NCBI RefSeq assembly: GCF_014644455.1
Contig: NZ_BMKS01000016.1
Span: 1-64,000 of the forward strand
From: Caldovatus sediminis
GTDB lineage: Bacteria > Pseudomonadota > Alphaproteobacteria > Acetobacterales > Acetobacteraceae
Direction: 5' to 3'
DNA: 64,000 nt
In this document: in pieces, positions 61,777 through 64,000 of the stretch
Numbering within the stretch: position 1 is the first letter of the stretch
How the letters are laid out: each line of letters opens with the position of its first letter
Translations under genes and position numbers: made by a program
The notes under the pieces: generated by a model
The model's input: only the letters and a program-made list of their open reading frames with translations
Told to the model about the DNA's origin: nothing
Databases searched by the model: none

Positions 61777-62907
61777 ATGAAGTTCACGGTGGACCGGGCG
61801 GTGCTGCTCAAGGCGCTCGCGCACGTGCAGAGCGTGGTCGAGCGCCGCAACACCATCCCCATCCTGGCCAACGTCCTGCTCGAGGCGACCAAGGACGGCA
61901 CGCTGCGCCTGACCGCGACCGACATGGAGATCGCCATCGTCGAGGAGGTCGCCGGCGCCGCCGTCGCCCAGCCCGGCCGCACCACCGCCCCGGCGGCGAC
62001 GCTCTACGAGATCGTGCGCAAGCTGCCGGAGGCCGCGAAGGTCGAGCTGCAGCACCCGGGCGGCGATTCGCCGCTGGCGCTGCGCGCCGGCCGCTTCGCC
62101 ACCTCGCTGATGGTCCTGCCGGTGGAGGACTTCCCCTCCATGACCGAGGGCAAGCTGCCGACCGCCTTCGCCCTCAAGGCCGGCACGCTGCGCGCGCTGA
62201 TCGACCGCACCCGCTTCGCCATCAGCACGGAGGAGACGCGCTACTACCTCAACGGCATCTACCTGCACGAGGGCCGGTCGGACGACACGCCGGTGCTGCG
62301 CGCCGTCGCCACCGACGGCCACCGCCTCGCCCGCGTCGAGGAGCCGCTGCCGGACGGCGCCAAGGGCATGCCGGGCGTGATCGTGCCGCGAAAGACCGTG
62401 AACGAGATCCGCAAGCTCGCCGAGGAGGCGCAGGACGAGATCGAGATCCGCCTCTCCGACACCAAGATCCAGTTCCGCTTCGCCACCGTCGCCCTGACCT
62501 CGAAGCTGATCGACGGCACCTTCCCCGAGTACGAGCGCGTGATCCCGCGCGGCAACGACAAGGTGCTGCGCGTGGACAAGAAGGCGTTCGAGGACGCGGT
62601 GAACCGCGTCGCGGCGATCAGCACCGAGCGCTCGCGGCCGGTGAAGCTCTCGCTCGATCGCAACCACCTGCTGCTCTCCGCCGTCTCGCCCGAGCAGGGC
62701 CAGGCGCAGGAGGAGCTCGACGGCGAGGTGGTGCGCTACGAGCACGGCCCGCTCGAGATCGGCTTCCAGGCGCGCTACCTCACCGACATCACCGGCCTGA
62801 TCGAGGGCGAGGTCGAGTTCCGCTTCGCCGACGGCTCCGCCCCGACCCTGGTGCAGGACGTGGCGAAGGCCGACGCGCTCTACGTGCTGATGCCGATGCG
62901 GGTGTGA
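61777..62907 (+). CDS. dnaN: DNA polymerase III subunit beta (sliding clamp)
   Basis: 376 residues: MKFTVDRAVLLKALAHVQSV and RNTIPILANVLLEA open the first clamp domain, TRFAISTEETRYYLNGIYLH opens the second, and the C-terminus ADALYVLMPMRV has the conserved (Y/H)V.MPMR(V/L) end. The dimeric ring tethers Pol III to DNA. It lies 216 bases after dnaA. The usual next gene, recF, is not present; a convergent Bug-protein gene follows 18 bases after the stop. Confidence 0.97.
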   Translation: MKFTVDRAVLLKALAHVQSVVERRNTIPILANVLLEATKDGTLRLTATDMEIAIVEEVAGAAVAQPGRTTAPAATLYEIVRKLPEAAKVELQHPGGDSPLALRAGRFATSLMVLPVEDFPSMTEGKLPTAFALKAGTLRALIDRTRFAISTEETRYYLNGIYLHEGRSDDTPVLRAVATDGHRLARVEEPLPDGAKGMPGVIVPRKTVNEIRKLAEEAQDEIEIRLSDTKIQFRFATVALTSKLIDGTFPEYERVIPRGNDKVLRVDKKAFEDAVNRVAAISTERSRPVKLSLDRNHLLLSAVSPEQGQAQEELDGEVVRYEHGPLEIGFQARYLTDITGLIEGEVEFRFADGSAPTLVQDVAKADALYVLMPMRV

Positions 62908-62925
62908 GGGGCCGGGGCCGGCCGC

Positions 62926-63927
62926 TCACTCCCGCGGGATCCCCGCCTCCTCCACGATCCGCGCCCAGCGCGCCAGTTCCCGCTCGGTGAAGGCGCCGAG
63001 CGCCTCGGGCGTGCTGGTCGTCGAGGTGATGCCCATGCCGGCGGCGAAGCGCTTCGCCTCCTCGCTCTCGCCGATGGCGACGATCTCGCGGTTGAGCCGC
63101 GCGATGATCGGCGCCGGCGTGCCCGCCGGCACCCAGACCGCGTTCCACGAGGCGAAGTCGAAGCCCGGGATGCCGCCCTCCTGCATGGTCGGCACGTCGG
63201 GCAGCAGCTCGATCCGCCGCGCCGTGGTGACGGCGAGCGCGCGGATCGTGCCGGCGCGCAGATGCGGCACCGCGGGACCGAGGTCCACCACCATGAACTG
63301 GATCCGCCCGCCGAGCAGGTCGGTCATCGCCGCCGGCGTGCCGCGGTAGGTGACCTGCTCGGCCCGGATGCCCGTGGCCGAGGTCAGGAGGTGCGTCCCG
63401 GCGAGGCCGCCGGCGTTGCCGATGCCGAAGTTGAGCCGTCCCGGACGGGCCCGCGCGTGGGCGATGAACTCCTGCAGGTCGCGCGCCGGGAAGTCCGCCC
63501 GCACCAGCAGCGCCAGGGCGTTGATCGTCAGCATCGAGACCGGGGCGAAGTCGCGGATCGGGTCGAAGCCCGGCGCCCGGAGCAGGTTCGGGTTCGCCGC
63601 GTGGGTCGAGACCGTGCCGAAGAACACGGTGTAGCCGTCCGGCGCCGCGCGGGCGGCGGCGCGCGTCGCGATCACGCCGTTCGCGCCGCCCATGTTCTCG
63701 ACCGGCACGGACTGGCCGAGGCTGCGCGCCAGGCGCTCGGAATAGAACCGGGCGAGCGTGTCGGTGCCGCTGCCGGCGGGGAACGGGACCAGGATGCGCA
63801 CCGGCCGCGTCGGCCACGCCACCTCCTGCGTCGCGCCCGCGGTCGCGGCGACCGGAAGCGCGCCGAGCAGCGCGAGGCAGCGGCGCCGCGGCAGTCCGGT
63901 CGGGAGCGGCGTGCGGGATGGCGTCAT
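62926..63927 (-). CDS. Bug-family (TctC-like) periplasmic solute-binding protein
   Basis: 333 residues from ATG 63927 (GAGGG about seven bases upstream; an in-frame ATG at 63966 is less likely). The signal has a twin-Arg-like PRRRCLALLGALPVAATAG. Family motifs: RPVRILVPFPAGSGTDTLAR, VPVENMGGANGVIA, DGYTVFFGT, NFGIGNAGGLAGTH, VTYRGTPAAMTDLLGG. It probably binds a carboxylate ligand in the periplasm. No TctAB genes are visible in the window. It is clearly homologous to the protein at 31554-32528 but not a recent duplicate. Confidence 0.92.
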   Translation of the reverse strand: MTPSRTPLPTGLPRRRCLALLGALPVAATAGATQEVAWPTRPVRILVPFPAGSGTDTLARFYSERLARSLGQSVPVENMGGANGVIATRAAARAAPDGYTVFFGTVSTHAANPNLLRAPGFDPIRDFAPVSMLTINALALLVRADFPARDLQEFIAHARARPGRLNFGIGNAGGLAGTHLLTSATGIRAEQVTYRGTPAAMTDLLGGRIQFMVVDLGPAVPHLRAGTIRALAVTTARRIELLPDVPTMQEGGIPGFDFASWNAVWVPAGTPAPIIARLNREIVAIGESEEAKRFAAGMGITSTTSTPEALGAFTERELARWARIVEEAGIPRE

Positions 63928-64000
63928 GGGCGCCCTCGTCCTCCATCGTCCAGGAACCGCGCGCATCTTGCCTGCGCCGGGCGGGCCCGCCCAGGCCCGG

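Noticed and set aside
1-64000. CRISPR arrays, rRNA genes, insertion sequences
   Set aside because: No regularly spaced repeats, rRNA-like sequences, transposase motifs or terminal inverted repeats were recognised; the only RNA gene supported is tRNA-Ser.

Overview
The window is very GC-rich DNA from an alphaproteobacterium, most likely a member of the Acetobacteraceae close to Roseomonas. This placement is inferred from gene content and order. The block mutM / enoyl-CoA hydratase / rpsT / dnaA / dnaN, with ubiE-coaBC-dut running away from mutM, is an alphaproteobacterial arrangement, as are plsY-dprA-topA-rnr...rpmG and a PleD-type diguanylate cyclase. A NepR-like anti-sigma factor and orphan Bug-type solute-binding proteins fit the same group. 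No rRNA operon, CRISPR array or insertion sequence was seen.

Positions 1-4615 look like an acquired segment ending at the 3' end of a tRNA-Ser(GCU) gene. It holds a phage-like small protein and a minus-strand operon: an N6-adenine methyltransferase, a BsuBI/PstI-type restriction endonuclease, and a SieB-like (superinfection exclusion) membrane protein broken by one frameshift. No integrase is inside the window.

Positions 4832-23652 are mostly housekeeping: a glutathione transferase, a TM2 protein, a glycine-zipper lipoprotein, the gatCAB amidotransferase operon, and a plus-strand run ruvX-pyrB-pyrC'-plsY-dprA-topA-rnr-S41 peptidase-rpmG, many joined by 1-4 base overlaps. PleD and a phospholipid-methyltransferase-like protein follow. 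The pyrC' product lacks the metal-binding His pair of true dihydroorotases.

Positions 23800-47904 are mixed accessory metabolism: VOC and GST proteins, a glyoxylate aminotransferase divergent from a large FAD/Fe-S dehydrogenase, cupin, SDR and Bug proteins, a sulfotransferase/FkbM pair, a site-2 protease with CBS domains, CydDC, a TTG-started radical SAM protein, RecQ with two HRDC domains, an amidase, and a small operon of a TPR methyltransferase with DUF3253 and DUF1499 proteins.

Positions 48067-54718 hold an OpgC-like acyltransferase paired with an SGNH hydrolase, an isolated NepR-like gene, fhs, and two related small secreted proteins either side of a TTC38-like TPR gene. Positions 54995-63927 are the dnaA-proximal block: dut, coaBC and ubiE on minus; mutM, enoyl-CoA hydratase, rpsT, dnaA and dnaN on plus; then a second Bug protein. 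ubiB and recF are missing from their usual places, and no DnaA boxes were found around dnaA.
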